Below are positions 61,229-64,000 of a DNA stretch of 64,000 nucleotides, piece by piece. Position numbers and translations under genes: made by a program. This stretch comes from Dokdonia donghaensis DSW-1 (GTDB lineage Bacteria; Bacteroidota; Bacteroidia; Flavobacteriales; Flavobacteriaceae): NCBI RefSeq assembly GCF_001653755.1, contig NZ_CP015125.1:1436501-1500500 (forward strand), in the 5' to 3' direction. How positions within the stretch are numbered: the first letter of the stretch is position 1; every line of letters begins with the position of its first letter. A model generated the notes under the pieces. That model was given only the letters and a program-made list of their open reading frames with translations. It was not told the DNA's origin and searched no databases.

Positions 61229-62312
61229 AGTCATAGTATCTGGAGGAGGAACAGGTGGTCACATCTATCCTGCTATAGCCATCGCAAACGAGATAAAGCG
61301 CCGTAATCCTGACGCACAATTTCTCTTTGTAGGTGCGAGCGACCGTATGGAGATGGATAAGGTGCCACAAGCAGGTTTTGATATTGAAGGATTATGGATA
61401 GCAGGTATACAGCGCAAGCTCACGGTAGATAATCTTATGTTTCCATTTAAGCTCATAAGTAGTTTGTGGAAATCTCGTAAGATTATAAAAAAGTTTCAAC
61501 CAGATGTGGTCATAGGTACGGGTGGTTTTGCTAGTGGTCCTTTGCTTAAAATGGCAACCGTAGCTGGCATACCAGCATTAATACAAGAGCAAAACAGCTA
61601 TGCTGGTATCACAAATAAACTATTAGGAAAACACGTAAATAAAGTATGTGTAGCATATAATGAGATGCATCGATTTTTTCCTAAAGAAAAGATTGTGAAA
61701 ACTGGGAATCCAGTGCGCTCAGATTTACTTGATATATCAGGTAAAAGCGAGCAAGCAAGGGCAAAATATGAACTAGATGCGAGTAAAAAAGTGGTGCTTG
61801 TGATAGGAGGAAGTCTTGGTGCAAAAGCTGTTAATGAGCTTATGTATGAGAAGCTACCTTTCCTTAGAGAACAAGGGACGCAGGTTTTATGGCAAACAGG
61901 TAAATTATATTATGATACCTACAAGCATCTAGATAGTGAAGATGTTAAAGTGATGGCATACATAGACCAGATGGATATGGCTTATGCTGCTGCAGATATT
62001 ATTGTATCCCGCGCAGGAGCCAGCTCTGTATCTGAGTTATGTATCGTGGGGAAGGCAACTATTTTTATACCGTCGCCTAACGTAGCAGAAGATCATCAAA
62101 CCAAAAACGCAAAGGCTATAGAAAAAGAAGGTGGTGCTATACTCATTGCTCAAAAAGACCTTGACAAGAAGTTTGAATTGATGTTTAAGGCCTTAATAGA
62201 TGATGAGCCATCTAGACTTGCTTTAGGCAATAAAATAAATACGCTCGCTTTACCTAATGCGACTAGTGATATAGTAGATGAGGTAGAAAACTTATTAAAA
62301 GATAAAAAGTAG
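61215..62312 (+). CDS. murG: Lipid II synthase (UDP-GlcNAc transferase MurG)
   Basis: Peripheral membrane glycosyltransferase converting lipid I to lipid II. GTG start, 365 residues. N-terminal SGGGTGGHIYPAIAIA, GTGGFASGP, QEQNSYAGITNK and the C-terminal donor site SRAGASSVSELC are intact. Confidence 0.97.
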   Translation: MKPYKVIVSGGGTGGHIYPAIAIANEIKRRNPDAQFLFVGASDRMEMDKVPQAGFDIEGLWIAGIQRKLTVDNLMFPFKLISSLWKSRKIIKKFQPDVVIGTGGFASGPLLKMATVAGIPALIQEQNSYAGITNKLLGKHVNKVCVAYNEMHRFFPKEKIVKTGNPVRSDLLDISGKSEQARAKYELDASKKVVLVIGGSLGAKAVNELMYEKLPFLREQGTQVLWQTGKLYYDTYKHLDSEDVKVMAYIDQMDMAYAAADIIVSRAGASSVSELCIVGKATIFIPSPNVAEDHQTKNAKAIEKEGGAILIAQKDLDKKFELMFKALIDDEPSRLALGNKINTLALPNATSDIVDEVENLLKDKK

Positions 62313-62343
62313 AAACTTTACAGCATATTGTGAAGAGTAATAT

Positions 62344-63696
62344 ATGAAAGCACTTAAGGACATACAGAACTTTTACTTTATCGGCATAGGCGGTATAGGG
62401 ATGAGTGCGCTTGCTTTTTATTTTCAAAATGAGGGTAAAAATGTAGCGGGTTATGATAAAACGCCTTCAGATGTGACGCGCAAGTTGCAAGAGGCTGGCG
62501 TTGCTGTTCATTTTCAAGATAAGGGAGATGCGATAGATGAGACCTTTGCAGATAAGGAAAACACGCTCGTTATTTATACCCCTGCAGTGCCAAGTACAAT
62601 GGGAGAGTTAGTACGCTTTCGCGAAAGCGGGCATACCCTAAAAAAACGCGCAGAAGTGCTGGGACTCATTGCAAACCAGTCGTTCTCGCTTGCCGTTGCT
62701 GGTACCCACGGAAAAACAACTACCTCAAGTATATTAGGTCACTTACTCGCTGCTACGGGAGCACCCGTAACGGCTTTTGTAGGAGGAATAACAAATAATT
62801 ACAACGGTAACCTTATTCAAAACGGAAGCGATATTACTGTTGTAGAAGCAGATGAGTTTGATAGGTCATTCTTACAGCTCACTCCAGACATATTGTGCAT
62901 CACCTCTATGGATGCAGATCATCTCGATATTTATGAAGACGAGGCAGATCTTGTGGCGACTTTTCAAGAGTTTGGATCTCTTGTAGCTCCAGAAATGAGA
63001 TTTATAAAAAATGGTTTGCCACTTGCAGGTAATACCGTGGGTATAGAAGATGACGCAACATACTCGGCACAAAATGTGCGCATTGTAGCTGGTGCTTATC
63101 ATTTTGATTTTAAGTATCCAGAAGGTGTGCTTAAAGATTTAAAATTTACATTACCAGGGAGGCACAATCTATTTAATGCTACCACGGCACTTAGTATGGC
63201 GGTGGCTTACGGCACTCCAGTAGCAAAGTTGCCAGAAGCGTTAGCTAGTTATACGGGTGTAAATCGCAGGTTTACTTATCGCTACCAGTCTCAAGATAAG
63301 GTGCTCATAGATGATTATGCACATCACCCTACAGAGATTGCGGCGGTATACCAAAGTATAAAAGAGATGTATCCGGGCGAGGAGGTGCTGGCTATTTTTC
63401 AGCCACATTTGTTTAGTAGAACAAAAGATTTTATGGCAGATTTTGCTACAGAGTTATCTCGCTTTGATGAGGTGGCACTGCTAGATATTTACCCAGCTAG
63501 AGAGCTACCTATAGATAGTGTTACAAGTCAAGCCCTATTAGATAAAATGACGCTTTCAAATAAAGAAATTGTTACAAAAAATCGCTTACCTGAGATTGTA
63601 ACAGCTTCAAATAAGAAAATTGTAGTGATGATGGGTGCTGGAGATATAGGAGTAGAAATTTTAAAAGTCGCAAAAAAATTGCAAAGTGAAGATTAA
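62344..63696 (+). CDS. murC: UDP-MurNAc--L-alanine ligase
   Basis: Adds the first amino acid to UDP-MurNAc. It has 450 residues, with FIGIGGIGMSALA, the ATP loop AGTHGKTTTSS, EADEFDRSF and DDYAHHPTEI. An exact palindrome is in frame near residue 92 as VRFRESGH, the same Arg-Phe-Arg-Glu-Ser reading as in the protein after gldC. It overlaps ftsQ by 11 nt. Confidence 0.97.
   Translation: MKALKDIQNFYFIGIGGIGMSALAFYFQNEGKNVAGYDKTPSDVTRKLQEAGVAVHFQDKGDAIDETFADKENTLVIYTPAVPSTMGELVRFRESGHTLKKRAEVLGLIANQSFSLAVAGTHGKTTTSSILGHLLAATGAPVTAFVGGITNNYNGNLIQNGSDITVVEADEFDRSFLQLTPDILCITSMDADHLDIYEDEADLVATFQEFGSLVAPEMRFIKNGLPLAGNTVGIEDDATYSAQNVRIVAGAYHFDFKYPEGVLKDLKFTLPGRHNLFNATTALSMAVAYGTPVAKLPEALASYTGVNRRFTYRYQSQDKVLIDDYAHHPTEIAAVYQSIKEMYPGEEVLAIFQPHLFSRTKDFMADFATELSRFDEVALLDIYPARELPIDSVTSQALLDKMTLSNKEIVTKNRLPEIVTASNKKIVVMMGAGDIGVEILKVAKKLQSED
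62614..62629. repeat. Palindrome copy inside murC
   Basis: Perfect CGCTTTCGCGAAAGCG read as Arg-Phe-Arg-Glu-Ser. Confidence 0.9.
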
Positions 63697-64000
63697 CTGG
63701 TTTTACATAAAGATGGTTGTTTTATTAGGGTTCACAGTGTTTCTGTATGGGTTTTCTGTACAAAGAAATGCTGCGCGACAGGTAGAAAATGTTACCATCT
63801 CTTTTGATGATGAAAGTGCACCTTTTGTCACTCGTGAGACCGTTAATAAATTGTTGATAGTAAGTGGAAAAAAGGTGTCGGAAACGTCTAAAGAAAATTT
63901 AGCTTTGAGTATAATGGAAAAGCGTGTCAAGGCGCATCCAATTATCAAGAACGCAGATGTTTATGTATCGATGAGTGGTGAGGTAGGAGTTGCAATAGAG
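63686..64000 (+). CDS. ftsQ: Cell-division protein FtsQ, N-terminal part
   Basis: The first 105 codons of a gene cut by the window end. The GTG start overlaps the murC end. A short cytosolic start (KINWFYIK), a transmembrane segment (about residues 8-25) and a POTRA-like domain follow (RQVENVTISFDDESAPFVTRE, AHPIIKNADVYVS). The position after murC is that of ftsQ, and the layout supports it. Confidence 0.85.
   Translation, partial: MKINWFYIKMVVLLGFTVFLYGFSVQRNAARQVENVTISFDDESAPFVTRETVNKLLIVSGKKVSETSKENLALSIMEKRVKAHPIIKNADVYVSMSGEVGVAIE

Noticed and set aside
6487..62629. The palindrome as a CRISPR array or integron attC set
   Set aside because: Copies are thousands of bases apart, lie inside ordinary genes, and no cas or integrase gene is present.

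Overview
The window is chromosomal DNA from a marine-type member of the Flavobacteriaceae (Bacteroidota). Evidence: a SusC/SusD pair, a type IX secretion sorting domain, gliding genes gldB and gldC, A-rich start contexts without Shine-Dalgarno sequences, and Bacteroidota-type promoters (TTG, about 19 nt, TAnnTTTG). Gene content resembles the Dokdonia/Krokinobacter group, but I cannot fix the genus from sequence alone. No rRNA, tRNA, transposase, phage gene or CRISPR array was seen.

Layout. 0-6.9 kb (minus strand): SusD-like lipoprotein, SusC-like TonB-dependent receptor and an Omp85-type barrel protein. 7.0-24.2 kb (plus): one long translation superoperon, str-S10-spc-alpha, from rpsL to rplQ, including secY, infA, rpoA and two genes of under 60 codons (rpmD, rpmJ). 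24.2-31.2 kb: a secreted protein, carA, eno, a 680-nt gap that appears to encode a structured small RNA, gltA, a GyrI-like protein and an arginine-deiminase-fold hydrolase. 31.2-34.1 kb (minus): purT followed closely by an HNH endonuclease of apparent NlaIII/ICEA type and an adenine methyltransferase. 34-40 kb: a DUF885 metallopeptidase-like lipoprotein, an Ntn-hydrolase-like protein, an aminotransferase, a desaturase and rsmG. 40.4-44.8 kb: an ECF sigma/candidate anti-sigma/outer-membrane module, then a small cluster with a frameshifted lipoprotein gene and a type IX secreted protein. 45-51.9 kb: dnaG, a LuxR-type regulator, nadE, gldB, gldC, engB and a hydrolase. 52.1-64 kb (plus): the division and cell-wall (dcw) cluster mraZ-rsmH-ftsL-ftsI-murE-mraY-murD-ftsW-murG-murC-ftsQ, cut by the window end and without murF.

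Two genome-scale signals stand out. First, the 14-bp palindrome GCTTTCGCGAAAGC occurs 13 times exactly plus several near copies. It lies between genes, inside operons, next to terminators, and inside coding sequence in different reading frames. Second, the tetranucleotide CATG is almost absent: my reading found one copy in 64 kb, where base composition would give roughly 200. CATG is the NlaIII recognition site, and the window carries what looks like an NlaIII-type restriction-modification pair, so the two observations support each other.

Other points: nested stem-loops before rpsD and rpsH, a terminator-like hairpin between rpsJ and rplC, a DnaG primase that has lost all four zinc ligands, a response regulator with Glu at the usual phospho-acceptor Asp, and a decanucleotide-spaced MraZ-box array upstream of mraZ.
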